The notes under the pieces were generated by a model. The model had not been told where the DNA came from. It saw only the letters and a list, made by a program, of their open reading frames with translations, and searched no databases. From contig NZ_JAPZTZ010000023.1 of assembly GCF_027532945.1 (NCBI RefSeq), forward strand, positions 1-64,000: a stretch of DNA of 64,000 nt, given 5' to 3'. This stretch comes from Phreatobacter sp. (GTDB lineage Bacteria; Pseudomonadota; Alphaproteobacteria; Rhizobiales; Phreatobacteraceae). Every line of letters begins with the position of its first letter. Positions within the stretch are counted from its first letter, which is position 1. Both the position numbers and the translations under genes were made by a program. This document shows, one piece after another, positions 54,556-63,889 of this stretch.

Positions 54556-56067
54556 ATGGAAACCATGACCAAGGCGGATACGGTCATTATAGGTGCCGGT
54601 CCGGCCGGTCTCACAGCCGCATATTTGCTGACACAGCATGGACGGTCGGTGACCATCATCGAAGCCGACCCCCACTACGTCGGCGGCATCAGCCGCACCG
54701 TCAATTACAAGGGCTTTCTGTTTGATATCGGAGGCCATCGCTTCTTTTCGAAGTCGGCCGAAATCGTCGCACTCTGGCGGGAAATTCTCCCCGACGATTT
54801 CATCCGTCGGCCAAGGCTCAGCCGCATCTACTACGGTGGAAAATACTATTCCTATCCGCTGCGCGCAGGGGAAGCTCTTGGCAATCTCGGTCTGGTCGAG
54901 GCGGGCCTGTGCGTCCTCTCCTATTTGAAAGCCAGGCTATTTCCACGCCGGGATGTCAAAACCTTTCACCAATGGGTCTCGAACCAGTTCGGCGAGCGGC
55001 TCTATCGCATGTTCTTCAAGACTTACACGGAAAAGGTCTGGGGCATGTCCTGCGACGAGATTTCCGCGGATTGGGCCGCCCAGCGGATCAAGGGGCTCAA
55101 CCTCCTTGAAGCGGCCACGGCGGCTCTGCGCAAGTCGCTGTGGCCAGACGCGGTGGCCATCGGCAAGGATGGCAGGCCGATCAAGACCTTGATCGAACAG
55201 TTCGACTACCCTCGCCTTGGCCCCGGCATGATGTGGGAAGCCGCGGCCGCCAGTGTCGTCGCCCGCGGCGGCGTGCTCCATATGGGACAAGCGCTCGGTG
55301 GGATTACGCGCGACAGCGACAGCGGCCGCTACATTGTGTCGGCCACCGATCAGCTCGGCCGGCAGCACCGCTATGAGGCGGACCATGTCATATCGTCAGC
55401 GCCCCTTCGCGACCTGGCCGATGCAATCGAGCCCCAACTGGCCTCCCGTTCGGCCGCCGACGGGCTGCGCTATCGCGACTTCATCACCGTCGCGCTGATC
55501 GTCGACCAGCCTGATCTGTTCGACGACAACTGGATCTACATCCACGATCCTGCGGTGAAGGTCGGCCGCATCCAGAATTTCCGGTCCTGGTCTCCGGACA
55601 TGGTGCCCGATCCCAAGCTTGCCTGCCTGGGTCTCGAATACTTCTGTTTCGAGGGCGACACGCTCTGGACCAGCAGCGACGAGGAGCTCATCGCGCTCGC
55701 CCGGCGCGAACTCGCGACGATCGGGCTCGCATCGGAGGCCGACTGCATCGACGGCTGTGTGGTACGCCAGCAAAAGGCCTATCCGGTCTACGACGAAACC
55801 TACAAGACCCATGTCGAAGCGATCCGCGGTGAACTCGCCGAACGGATGCCGAACTTGCACCTCGTGGGCCGGAACGGCATGCACAAGTACAACAATCAGG
55901 ATCATGCGATGATGACGGCCATGTTGGCGGTCGAGAACATCGTGGCGGGACGGCAGGTCTATGACGTCTGGAACGTCAATGAGGATGCTGAGTACCATGA
56001 GGCCGGCGAAGGTGGCCGGGTCGCGGCCCTCGCGAGCCTTCGCGCGGTCCCGCAGCGTGTCCGCTGA
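54556..56067 (+). CDS. FAD-dependent oxidoreductase (protoporphyrinogen-oxidase/UDP-galactopyranose-mutase-like)
   Basis: The protein of about 503 residues starts with a dinucleotide-binding motif VIIGAGPAGLTAAYLLTQHG (about residues 9-28) and EADPHYVGGISRTVNYKGF, and has the second signature GGHRFFSK near residue 60. It belongs to the broad family that includes UDP-galactopyranose mutase and HemY-like oxidases. The FAD-interacting C-terminus has LVGRNGMHKYNNQDHAMMTA. In this genomic context with GtrA and a GT-C-like protein a role in lipid-linked sugar metabolism is likely. ATG 54565 is an alternative start. Confidence 0.85.
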   Translation: METMTKADTVIIGAGPAGLTAAYLLTQHGRSVTIIEADPHYVGGISRTVNYKGFLFDIGGHRFFSKSAEIVALWREILPDDFIRRPRLSRIYYGGKYYSYPLRAGEALGNLGLVEAGLCVLSYLKARLFPRRDVKTFHQWVSNQFGERLYRMFFKTYTEKVWGMSCDEISADWAAQRIKGLNLLEAATAALRKSLWPDAVAIGKDGRPIKTLIEQFDYPRLGPGMMWEAAAASVVARGGVLHMGQALGGITRDSDSGRYIVSATDQLGRQHRYEADHVISSAPLRDLADAIEPQLASRSAADGLRYRDFITVALIVDQPDLFDDNWIYIHDPAVKVGRIQNFRSWSPDMVPDPKLACLGLEYFCFEGDTLWTSSDEELIALARRELATIGLASEADCIDGCVVRQQKAYPVYDETYKTHVEAIRGELAERMPNLHLVGRNGMHKYNNQDHAMMTAMLAVENIVAGRQVYDVWNVNEDAEYHEAGEGGRVAALASLRAVPQRVR

Positions 56068-56506
56068 CGCCTCCTCGCCCACCGGCGGGCCGGCGCCGTC
56101 ACGACGGACCGGAGGCGTATGGTGGCGACAGGTCGTCGCCTATGGCCTGGTCAGCACCCTGGCCTTGGCCATCGATACCGGGCTGTTTCTCGCATTGATG
56201 AGCTGGAACTTTGCGAGCGTCATCGCAGCTTCCCTGGGCTATCTGGCCGGGCTGCTGCTTCATTTCGCTTTGTCCAGCCGCTTCGTTTTTGACGGCGTCG
56301 CGACCGGCAAGCCACAGGCACGGTTGTTGACTGAGTTCGCCGCGAGCGGCCTCGCAGGCCTCGCCGTGACGGCGGCGACGGTCGCTGTCGCCGTCGACGT
56401 CGCAGGGCTGGAACCGCCTGTTGCAAAGCTTGGCGCCATCGCTCTGAGCTTCGGCATTGTCTTCCTGCTACGCCGGCACCTGGTCTTCTCGGTGCGTCGC
56501 CGATGA
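56057..56506 (+). CDS. GtrA-family membrane protein
   Basis: From the GTG at 56057 the protein has 149 residues; ATG 55997 would add 20 residues but overlap the oxidoreductase gene by 71 bases. The four-helix GtrA fold is clear: RQVVAYGLVSTLALAIDTGL (first helix), SLGYLAGLLLHFALSSRFVF, EFAASGLAGLAVTAATVAVA and GAIALSFGIVFLLRRHLVF. GtrA proteins are thought to flip or present lipid-linked sugars for glycan or O-antigen modification. The stop overlaps the next start by four bases. Confidence 0.85.
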   Translation: MSADASSPTGGPAPSRRTGGVWWRQVVAYGLVSTLALAIDTGLFLALMSWNFASVIAASLGYLAGLLLHFALSSRFVFDGVATGKPQARLLTEFAASGLAGLAVTAATVAVAVDVAGLEPPVAKLGAIALSFGIVFLLRRHLVFSVRRR

Positions 56507-57939
56507 CGCGCCCGCCGCCGGCAGTTGCCATGCAAACTGCGCCGTGGCTTTGGCCGACCATCTTGGTCGTCGCCTTCGTTGTGCTCGCTACCGCCGGCGC
56601 AGTTCACCATACGATGTGGCGCGACGAGATTCAGGCGTGGCTGATCGCACGTGACAGCAACGGTCTCCGCGATCTGATCTGGAACCTGCGCTATGAGGGG
56701 CATCCGCCGCTCTGGCATCTCGTCCTGATGCCACTGACGCGATTTGCCGCCGATCCCCGGCTCATGCATGTGCCGGTCATTCTGTGCATGACCGCCGTGG
56801 TTGCACTGGTGCTGTGGCGTGCGCCAATGACCCGCGTCGAGAAGATCCTCTTCCCCTTTGGCTATTTCGTGCTGTTCGAGTACGGCGTGAAGAGCCGCAG
56901 CTATGCCATTGGCGCCCTCCTTCTGATTGTCTTCTGCTGCCTTTGGCAGCAACGGCGACGGCACCCGTTCCTCCTGGCGGCAACGCTGGTCCTGCTAGCG
57001 CAGGTTCATATCCTCTGCGCCATTCTGGCCGCCGCCGCATTTCTGGCGATTGTAGCCGCCCGGCTGTGGGAGGATGGCGATGACTCGCTACCCGGCCGCG
57101 CCGAAGCCCTGGCCACCTTAATCTTCGCCCTCGGCTGGCTCGCGGCCGTCGCCCTTCCGGCCCATGCGGCCATCACTGGCGGTGCCACAACCTTGCCGCG
57201 GGCGCTGTGGTCCCGCCTCGGTGAGATCGCCAGCGTCTCGGCCCTGCTCGGGCCCTCCCACAATGCCCTGACCGCCGTTCCGGCTCTGGCGATCATTGTG
57301 GCCACGCTCGTGGCGCTGCGTCACCGACCCGCCGCTTTGGTTTTTCTCGTCGTCGCCCTGACTGGGACGATTGGCGTCTTCTTCGCGGTCTATGGCAGCA
57401 ATACCTGGCACCGCGGGCTGCTTTTTCTTGCCTTTATCGTCGCCACTTGGCTGGCCCGCATACAGGATCCGGCGCCGACTGGGCCCGGGCGACGCCTGCT
57501 CTCGGGTCTCGTGTTGTCAGTCCTGTGCGCTCAAGCCCTGACAGGCCCCGCGGCCCTCTGGACCACGGCCCGCGAGCCGCTGTCGCGGGCCCGCGATACC
57601 GCCGCATTCATTCGAACCATGGGCTGGGAGGGCGACCCCCTGGTCGGTATGGCGGACGATACTACAAGCGCTGTGGTGGGCCACCTTGGTGTCGCTCGAG
57701 CCTTTTATGCCAATGCCGGTCGCTGGGGGTCCTTTGTGCTTTGGGATCGCAGACGGCTGGTCCCTCGATCTCCAGCGGAATTGCTGGCGGAGCTCGCCGC
57801 CGTGCCGACGCCGCATACACTGGTTGCCCGGCCGGATTTTGCGTCGGATCTGATTGCTGCCGCCGGCTATCGCGAAATGGCGCGCTTCACTGGCGCCACC
57901 GATCCTCTCGAAAACTACGTCGTCTGGCGCAAACCGTGA
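56503..57939 (+). CDS. GT-C-like polytopic membrane glycosyltransferase candidate
   Basis: The 478-residue protein has about ten hydrophobic helices. After the first helix comes the loop MWRDEIQAWLIARDS with a D-E pair, then NLRYEGHPPLWHLVL, the pattern of the PMT/ArnT/GT39-like superfamily that uses polyprenyl-phosphate sugars. FEYGVKSRSYAIGALLL is the second conserved loop. The C-terminal soluble tail of about 110 residues (from AALWTTAREPLSRARDTAAF) would lie outside the membrane. With GtrA and the oxidoreductase it completes a three-gene coupled cassette. Confidence 0.82.
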   Translation: MTRPPPAVAMQTAPWLWPTILVVAFVVLATAGAVHHTMWRDEIQAWLIARDSNGLRDLIWNLRYEGHPPLWHLVLMPLTRFAADPRLMHVPVILCMTAVVALVLWRAPMTRVEKILFPFGYFVLFEYGVKSRSYAIGALLLIVFCCLWQQRRRHPFLLAATLVLLAQVHILCAILAAAAFLAIVAARLWEDGDDSLPGRAEALATLIFALGWLAAVALPAHAAITGGATTLPRALWSRLGEIASVSALLGPSHNALTAVPALAIIVATLVALRHRPAALVFLVVALTGTIGVFFAVYGSNTWHRGLLFLAFIVATWLARIQDPAPTGPGRRLLSGLVLSVLCAQALTGPAALWTTAREPLSRARDTAAFIRTMGWEGDPLVGMADDTTSAVVGHLGVARAFYANAGRWGSFVLWDRRRLVPRSPAELLAELAAVPTPHTLVARPDFASDLIAAAGYREMARFTGATDPLENYVVWRKP

Positions 57940-57977
57940 GGCTAACGTCTCAAGCGCCCTTCAGTCGAGAAGGAGAT

Positions 57978-58052
<75 letters not shown>

Positions 58053-58203
58053 AGGCCCGACGCGCGTCCAAGCGGTGCGCGGTGCGAACGAGGCGCGTTC
58101 CTGCCACAGGGTGCGGCGGGATGCAAGGGCGGCGGGGCGAATTGGTGGAGAGGACGTTGCGGGGGCGTCCGGCGGGCGGCAGGATCGCGCGGAGAGCAGC
58201 GGG

Positions 58204-58380
58204 ATGGCGGGCATGGCGGAGAAGGATGCGGACGCGGCGGGCGGGGCGCTGGCTGCCGGCGAGACGGGAAAACCGCGCGATCCCCGCGCCGAGCGGCTCG
58301 CGGCGCAGCTGCGCGCCAACCTGAAGCGCCGCAAGGAGCAGGCGAAAGCCCGGGCCTCCGGCGAGGACGAGGCCGGCTGA
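58204..58380 (+). CDS. Small conserved-looking protein upstream of murA
   Basis: This 58-residue hydrophilic protein ends with a strongly basic helix (DPRAERLAAQLRANLKRRKE, then QAKARASGEDEAG). Similar short proteins precede murA in many Hyphomicrobiales. GGAGAG lies 9-14 bases before ATG 58204, and ATG 58213 is the alternative. It has no membrane segment or known motif. The 183-base gap to murA suggests murA has its own promoter. Confidence 0.6.
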   Translation: MAGMAEKDADAAGGALAAGETGKPRDPRAERLAAQLRANLKRRKEQAKARASGEDEAG

Positions 58381-58563
58381 ACCTTGCCGCCCTCCCGGGC
58401 GGTGGCCTGGCACCGGCCCGATTTGCGCCGCAGAGCCTTCCTTGTTTCGCCCCCCTTGGTCGGCTAGACGATGGCTCGGCCGCGGCGGCATGCTCCAGAA
58501 ACCCCGCCGGGCGATTCGACGGCGGGCGCCGCGACGGCGAGCCCTCCCTCCGAGGAGTTCCGC

Positions 58564-59856
58564 ATGGACCGCATCCGCATCACGGGTGGACGCCCGCTTC
58601 ACGGCACGATTCCGATTTCCGGGGCGAAGAACGCCGCCCTGCCGCTGATGATCGCCTCGCTGCTCACCGAGGACGAGCTGACGCTGGCCAATGTGCCGCG
58701 CCTCTCCGACGTGTCGAACCTCGCCCGCATCCTCGGCAATCACGGCGTTGACGTGACCATCGCCGGCAAGCGCAACGGCGACGAGGTGCTGACCGGCCAG
58801 ACCGTGCGTCTCAATGCCCGCTCCATCGTCGACACGACGGCGCCCTATGAGCTGGTCTCCACGATGCGCGCCAGCTTCTGGGTGATCGCGCCGCTGCTCG
58901 CCCGCATGGGCCGGGCCAAGGTGTCTCTGCCGGGCGGCTGCGCCATCGGTACGCGGCCGGTGGACCTGCTGCTCATGGCGCTGGAGCGCCTCGGCGCGAC
59001 CATCGACATCGATGCCGGATATGCTGTCGTCTCGGCCGAGAAGGGCCTGAGGGGCGCCGAGATCGATTTCCCGAAGGTGACGGTCGGCGGCACGCATGTG
59101 GCGCTGATGGCCGCCTCCCTCGCCGAGGGCACGACGGTGATCCACAATGCCGCGCGCGAGCCGGAGATCGTGGATCTGGCCGACTGCCTCATCAAGATGG
59201 GCGCACGCATCAAGGGCCATGGCAGCCCGACCATCGAGGTGACGGGCGTGACGCGCCTGCGCGGCGCGCACCACGCCGTGGTGGCCGACCGCATCGAGAC
59301 CGGAACCTATGCCATGTGCGTCGCCATGGCCGGCGGCGACGTGCTGCTGGAGGGTGCGCGGCCCGAGCTGCTTCAGTCGGCGCTCGACGTGCTGGTCGAG
59401 GCCGGCGCCGAGATCTCCTCGACCAACGCGGGCATCCGGGTGAAGCGCAACGGCCACGGCCTTTCGCCTGTGTCGGTGACGACCGATCCCTATCCGGGTT
59501 TCCCGACCGACCTCCAGGCCCAGCTCATGGGCCTCATGACCCGCGCCAAGGGTACCTCGCGCATCACCGAGACGATCTTCGAGAACCGCTTCATGCATGT
59601 GCAGGAGCTGGCCCGCCTCGGCGCTCATATCCATCTCGACGGCCAGACCGCCACCATCGAGGGCGTCGACACGCTGAAGGGCGCACCGGTCATGGCGACC
59701 GACCTGCGCGCCTCGGTGTCGCTCGTCATCGCCGCGCTGGCCGCGCAGGGCGAGACCATGGTCAACCGCGTCTATCACCTCGACCGCGGCTTCGAGCGGC
59801 TGGAGACCAAGCTCTCGGCGGTCGGCGCCGATGTGGAGCGCATCTCCGGCGGCTGA
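58564..59856 (+). CDS. murA: UDP-N-acetylglucosamine 1-carboxyvinyltransferase
   Basis: This 430-residue enzyme makes the first committed step of peptidoglycan synthesis, transferring enolpyruvate from PEP to UDP-GlcNAc. The N-terminus [20 protein letters not shown] is diagnostic. The catalytic, fosfomycin-reactive cysteine is Cys126 in [27 protein letters not shown] gives a good ribosome binding site for ATG 58564. The earlier open frame encodes an unlikely leader. A MurU/AmgK bypass is encoded at 34.5-36.8 kb, so the cell may tolerate fosfomycin when recycling. Confidence 0.97.
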   Translation: MDRIRITGGRPLHGTIPISGAKNAALPLMIASLLTEDELTLANVPRLSDVSNLARILGNHGVDVTIAGKRNGDEVLTGQTVRLNARSIVDTTAPYELVSTMRASFWVIAPLLARMGRAKVSLPGGCAIGTRPVDLLLMALERLGATIDIDAGYAVVSAEKGLRGAEIDFPKVTVGGTHVALMAASLAEGTTVIHNAAREPEIVDLADCLIKMGARIKGHGSPTIEVTGVTRLRGAHHAVVADRIETGTYAMCVAMAGGDVLLEGARPELLQSALDVLVEAGAEISSTNAGIRVKRNGHGLSPVSVTTDPYPGFPTDLQAQLMGLMTRAKGTSRITETIFENRFMHVQELARLGAHIHLDGQTATIEGVDTLKGAPVMATDLRASVSLVIAALAAQGETMVNRVYHLDRGFERLETKLSAVGADVERISGG

Positions 59857-59880
59857 GGCCTGTCCCATCCTTCCAAAAGC

Positions 59881-59917
59881 GAACGGCGCGGGAGCAATCC
59901 CGCGCCGTTCGTGTTTT
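59881..59917. terminator. Bidirectional terminator between murA and the dipeptide permease genes
   Basis: A perfect 13-bp stem (59881-59893 with 59898-59910) with a GCAA loop has GTGTTTT after it on the plus strand and CTTTTGG after it on the minus strand. It serves the two convergent transcription units. Confidence 0.85.
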
Positions 59918-59937
59918 CAGGACGCTTGCCCTGAGAC

Positions 59938-60819
59938 TCAGATCGTCTTGGCCAGCCGCGGATCGAGCGCGTCGCGCAAGCCGTCGCCGAGGAGGTTCAC
60001 GGCGAGCACGGTGACCGACAGGAAGAGCGCCGGGAAGAGCACGATGTAGAACTTCACCTGCCAGAGTGCCCGGCCCTCGGCCATGATGTTGCCCCAGGAC
60101 GGGATGATCGGCGGGGTGCCGGCGCCGATGAAGGACAGGATCGCCTCGGTGATCATGGCGGCGGCGCAGATATAGGTCGCCTGGACGATGATCGGCGCCA
60201 GCGTGTTCGGCAGGATATGCTTGACGATGATGACCGGCGTCGAGGTGCCGGCGGCCACCGCCGCATCCACATAGGGCTGCTCGCGCAGGCTCAGCACCAC
60301 GCCGCGGACGAGGCGCGAGACGCGCGGGATCTCGGCAATGGTGATGGCGAGGATGACGTTGCCGACCGAGCCGCGGGTCAGCGCCATCAGCGCGATGGCG
60401 AGCAGGATGGAGGGGATCGACATGATGCCGTCCATCACCCGCATGATGATGGCGTCCGCCTTGCGGATGAAACCGGCGATGAGGCCAATGGTCAGACCGA
60501 TCACTGAGGCAAGGATGGCGACCGAGAAGCCGACCACCAGCGAGACGCGGGCGCCGTAGAGCACGCGGGAATAGATGTCGCGGCCGAGCATGTCGGTGCC
60601 GAACCAGAACTGCGCCGAGGGCTCGCGGGTGCGCATGCGCGTCGAGATCGCCGTCGGGTCAACGGTGCCGAGGAAGGGCGCGAAGATGGCGACGAGGATG
60701 ATCGAGACGAGGATGGTCGAGCCGATCGCGATGGTCGGATAGCGGCGCACAAGGCGCCACAGGCCGACGCGCTTCGGCGCCTCGTCGGCGGGAACGGTGG
60801 TGGGGCTCTGCACTGTCAA
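59938..60819 (-). CDS. Dipeptide/oligopeptide ABC transporter permease (DppC-like)
   Basis: The 293-residue permease of the BPD_transp_1 family has an N-terminal OppC-type leader helix (YPTIAIGSTILVSIILVAIF), then FWFGTDMLGRDIYSRVLYGARVSL, the signature of DppC/OppC. The EAA loop reads QPYVDAAVAAGTSTPVIIVKHILPN. It starts at a TTG that overlaps the DppB stop (TTGA). It forms a heterodimer with DppB. No ATPase genes follow. Confidence 0.9.
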   Translation of the reverse strand: MTVQSPTTVPADEAPKRVGLWRLVRRYPTIAIGSTILVSIILVAIFAPFLGTVDPTAISTRMRTREPSAQFWFGTDMLGRDIYSRVLYGARVSLVVGFSVAILASVIGLTIGLIAGFIRKADAIIMRVMDGIMSIPSILLAIALMALTRGSVGNVILAITIAEIPRVSRLVRGVVLSLREQPYVDAAVAAGTSTPVIIVKHILPNTLAPIIVQATYICAAAMITEAILSFIGAGTPPIIPSWGNIMAEGRALWQVKFYIVLFPALFLSVTVLAVNLLGDGLRDALDPRLAKTI

Positions 60820-61757
60820 TAGCGGATCCTCGGATCGACGAGCGTGTAGACGAGGTCAACGGCGAGGTTGACGAGGACGTAGATGAAGGAGAACAGCAGG
60901 ACGAGGCCCTGGATGACCGGATAGTCGCGCCTCAGGATCGCATCGACGGTGAGGCGGCCGAGGCCGGGAATGGCGAAGACGCTCTCGGTGACCACCGCGC
61001 CGCCGATGAGCAGCGCGACGCCGATGCCGATGACGGTGATGACCGGCACGGCGGCGTTCTTAAGCGCGTGGAGGAAAAGCACCGTGCGCTGGGACAGGCC
61101 TTTGGCGCGGGCCGTGCGGATGTAGTCCTGCTGGAGGACCTCCATCATCGTGGCGCGGGTGATGCGGGCGATGAGCGCGATATAGACCATGCCCAGCGCG
61201 ATGGAGGGCAGGATCAGGTTCTCCAGCCATGGCCAGAAGCCGCGGGAGATCGGCGTGTAGCCCTGGACGGGCAGCCAGTCGAGCTCGAGGGCGAAGACAT
61301 AGGCGAGGATATAGCCGACCACGAAGACCGGCACGGAAAAGCCGAAGACGGCGAAGCCCATGATGGTGCGGTCGATGATCGTACCGGCTTTCCAGGCGGC
61401 CAGGACGCCGAGCGGAACGGCGATGCTCACCGCGATGATCAGCGTCACCACCATCAGTGACAGCGTCGGCTCGAGGCGCTGGGCGATGAGCTGGGTCACC
61501 GGCAGGCCGGTGAAGATGGAGGTGCCGAGGTCGAAACGGGCGATCTGCCAGACCCATTCGCCGAAGCGGATGACGAAGGGCCGGTCGAGGCCGAGCGAGC
61601 GGCGGATCTTCTCAACATCCTCCGGCGTCGCCTGGTCGCCGGCGATCACCGCCGCGGGGTCGCCGGGGGCAATGTAGAGCAACGAGAAGACGAAGAGTGC
61701 CACCACGGCCATGACCGGGATCGTCGCGAGGATGCGGCGGACGACATAGACGAACAT
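60816..61757 (-). CDS. Dipeptide/oligopeptide ABC transporter permease (DppB-like)
   Basis: The permease of 313 residues begins MFVYVVRRILATIPVMAVVA, the usual DppB first helix, and has LYIAPGDPAAVIAG and RSLGLDRPFVIRFGEWV. The EAA loop is QDYIRTARAKGLSQRTVLFLHALKN (about 195-219). It lies downstream of the binding-protein gene with an 82-base gap and overlaps dppC by four bases. The substrate is probably a peptide or peptide-like solute, and only two membrane subunits and one binding protein are encoded here. Confidence 0.92.
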   Translation of the reverse strand: MFVYVVRRILATIPVMAVVALFVFSLLYIAPGDPAAVIAGDQATPEDVEKIRRSLGLDRPFVIRFGEWVWQIARFDLGTSIFTGLPVTQLIAQRLEPTLSLMVVTLIIAVSIAVPLGVLAAWKAGTIIDRTIMGFAVFGFSVPVFVVGYILAYVFALELDWLPVQGYTPISRGFWPWLENLILPSIALGMVYIALIARITRATMMEVLQQDYIRTARAKGLSQRTVLFLHALKNAAVPVITVIGIGVALLIGGAVVTESVFAIPGLGRLTVDAILRRDYPVIQGLVLLFSFIYVLVNLAVDLVYTLVDPRIRY

Positions 61758-61839
61758 CGGCGGGGAATCTCACATGTGGGGCCGGGGGCGGCGGACCGCC
61801 CCCGGCAGGAGGAGTGTCAGGGGATGCGCGGCCCTGCCG

Positions 61840-63441
61840 TCAGGCCTTGGCGACGTCCCAGAAGAAGGGCAGCGGGCCCTTCGTGATGCCGGTCACATTG
61901 CTGCGCCAGGCGGTGTAGGTGAGGAAGAAGCCCGGCGGCACGAAGACGACGTTCTCCACCGCGGCCTTGTTGAGGGCACGGATGGCGGCCTTCTCCTCGT
62001 CCAGGTTCTTGGCGTCGAACCAGGCGGTGACCTGCCTCTCAACCTCCGGGATGTCCGGCCAGCCGAACCAGGCACGGTCGCCATTGGCGCGGATGGCCGT
62101 GTAGCCGGCCGGGTTGGTGCAGTCGGCGCCGGCATGCCAGGAGAAGAAGATGTTCCAGCCGCCCTGGGCCGGAGGCGTCTTCAGCGCGCGGCGCTGGCCG
62201 GTCGTGCCCCAGTCGGTGGCGACGAAGTCGACATTCATGCCGATGCGCTTCAGGAGCTGGTGGGCGACGTCGCCCTGCGCCTTGGTCACCGGCTGGTCCT
62301 GCGCCACCACCATGGTCACCGGCTCGCCCTTGTAGCCGCTCTCGGCGAGCAGGCGCTTGGCCAGCTCGATGTTGCGCGGACCCTTGAGGATGTCGCCGCC
62401 TTCCTCGGTGTAGAGCGGCGTGCCCGGAGTGAAGAAGCCCGGCAGCGGCTTCCACAGGCTGTCGTCGGAGCCGACGATGGCCCGCATGAACTCCTCCTGG
62501 TCGAGCGCGGCGAGGATCGCCCGGCGGGCGCGCACGTCGTTGAAGGGCGGATGCAGGTGGTTGAGACGGAAGGCGCCGATATTGCCGAGCGGATCGCCGA
62601 TATCGACACGGATGTTGCGGTTGCGGCGGAGCACCGGCACGAGGTCGGCGATCGGGTTCTCCCACCAGTCGACCTCGCCGTTCTGCAGCGCCGCCGAGGC
62701 GGTCGCCGGATCCGGCATGATCACCCACTCGATGCGGTCGACCAGCATGCGCTTGCCGCCGGCGAGCCAGGAGGCCTTCTCCGAGCGCGGCACATAGTCG
62801 GCAAACTTCTCGAACACCGCGCGGGCGCCCGGCACCCAGTCGCCGCGGACGAACCTCATTGGACCGGAGCCGATATACTCGGTGATCTGCTGGAACGGGT
62901 CGGTACGTGCGATGCGCTCCGGCATGATGAAGGAGCATGGCGCGTTGTTCTTCGCCAGTGCCAGCAGCATCTTCGGATAGGGTGCCGAGAGCACCCACTT
63001 GAAGGTGCGGTCGTCGACGGCGACGAGCTCTTTCTGCAGGGCCTTGATCATCAGGCCCATGGGATCGCGGGCCGACCAGCGGATGAGGGAGGCGACGCAG
63101 TCCTTGGCGAGGACCGGCGTGCCGTCATGGAACTTCAGGCCCGAGCGCAGCTTGAAGGTCCAGGTGAGGCCATCGGAGGAGACCTCCTCCGACTCGACCA
63201 TCTGCCGCTGCGGCGTGAGGGTTTCGTCGACGCCGTAGAGCGTGTCCCAGACGAGGGCCGCGGCATTGCGGACCACGTACTGGGTCCCCCAGATCGGGTC
63301 GAAATTGGCAAGGTTCGCCTGCGGCACGAAGCGCAGCGTCTTGGCGGCGGCCCCTTGCGACAGGGCGGGTGCGGCGAGGCCGGCCGTGCCGGCCACCAGC
63401 CCGGCGCCCGCGCCGGCCTTGATGAATGTTCTGCGGTCCAT
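61840..63441 (-). CDS. ABC transporter substrate-binding protein, family 5 (DppA-like)
   Basis: The 533-residue precursor begins MDRRTFIKAGAGAGLVAG, a Tat-type signal with cleavage near ALSQG (about 29). LRFVPQANLANFDPIWGTQY and SGLKFHDGTPVLAKDCVASL are motifs of the family that binds di- and oligopeptides and related nutrients. GGGAGA precedes ATG 63441 by ten bases; the frame is open further upstream, but without a signal-like leader. It is the first gene of the unit with DppB- and DppC-like permeases. The ATPases must be encoded elsewhere. Confidence 0.92.
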   Translation of the reverse strand: MDRRTFIKAGAGAGLVAGTAGLAAPALSQGAAAKTLRFVPQANLANFDPIWGTQYVVRNAAALVWDTLYGVDETLTPQRQMVESEEVSSDGLTWTFKLRSGLKFHDGTPVLAKDCVASLIRWSARDPMGLMIKALQKELVAVDDRTFKWVLSAPYPKMLLALAKNNAPCSFIMPERIARTDPFQQITEYIGSGPMRFVRGDWVPGARAVFEKFADYVPRSEKASWLAGGKRMLVDRIEWVIMPDPATASAALQNGEVDWWENPIADLVPVLRRNRNIRVDIGDPLGNIGAFRLNHLHPPFNDVRARRAILAALDQEEFMRAIVGSDDSLWKPLPGFFTPGTPLYTEEGGDILKGPRNIELAKRLLAESGYKGEPVTMVVAQDQPVTKAQGDVAHQLLKRIGMNVDFVATDWGTTGQRRALKTPPAQGGWNIFFSWHAGADCTNPAGYTAIRANGDRAWFGWPDIPEVERQVTAWFDAKNLDEEKAAIRALNKAAVENVVFVPPGFFLTYTAWRSNVTGITKGPLPFFWDVAKA

Positions 63442-63790
63442 CGTCGTGGTTCTCCCTCGGAAACCGATCCCCGCCCGTTCCTGCCGATGCCGGCAAGCCG
63501 GCACCGGCGGCCTGGATTGTTGTCCGGGGCCCGGCGGGGGCAGCCTAGCCTTTGGCAAGGGGCGTGCCATAGGGTCTTTTCCCAAGACGCGTGCCGCGCT
63601 GCGGGCCGGATGATCCGGAGTTCTTCTGATTCCTGCATAATTTAGCGCCAGGCCCGGCTTTTCGGCATGAAGGCCATGCAAGAGGCGGCCACGGATTTTT
63701 TCTTCGCGAGCCCGCGGCCAGAGATTCTTTTGGGCGGTCCCGCACGGACATGCCCAACAAACGCGCCTTGCCGCCGCATGGACGCATGTT

Positions 63791-63824
63791 GTGCGTTTAA
63801 CGCACTATCGTCCGCATATCGCAC
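63791..63824. promoter_or_regulatory. Tandem GTSCG-N5-CGCAC palindromes, candidate IclR/PcaR operator
   Basis: Site 1, GTGCGTTTAACGCAC (63791-63805), has perfect 7-base arms. Site 2, GTCCGCATATCGCAC (63810-63824), has one arm mismatch, and their centres are 19 bp apart. They lie 66-99 bases before the CoA-transferase start. The 63442-63889 region otherwise holds no gene I can support. The pattern matches the palindrome near the IclR gene at 23972-23986. Confidence 0.6.
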
Positions 63825-63889
63825 TTGACAGGCGCGCGGCCCGGCGCGAGGAGTCGCGCCACAGAGGAAACGACGAGGAGACGGACCGC

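Larger units (their letters stand above)
54177..57977. mobile_element. Putative small genomic island bounded by tRNA-Thr and its 3'-end duplicate
   Basis: The interval of 3.8 kb begins at the partial tRNA copy and ends at the intact tRNA-Thr 3' end, the geometry left by site-specific integration at a tRNA gene. The contents are an FAD oxidoreductase, a GtrA protein and a GT-C type membrane protein, i.e. glycan-modification genes. No integrase or other mobility gene is present, so the element would be decayed or mobilised from outside. An old segmental duplication of the tRNA is the alternative. Confidence 0.5.

Noticed and set aside
54469-54738. 89-residue minus-strand frame at the left end of the FAD oxidoreductase gene
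   Set aside because: It overlaps the Rossmann-fold coding sequence on the opposite strand and has no ribosome binding site.
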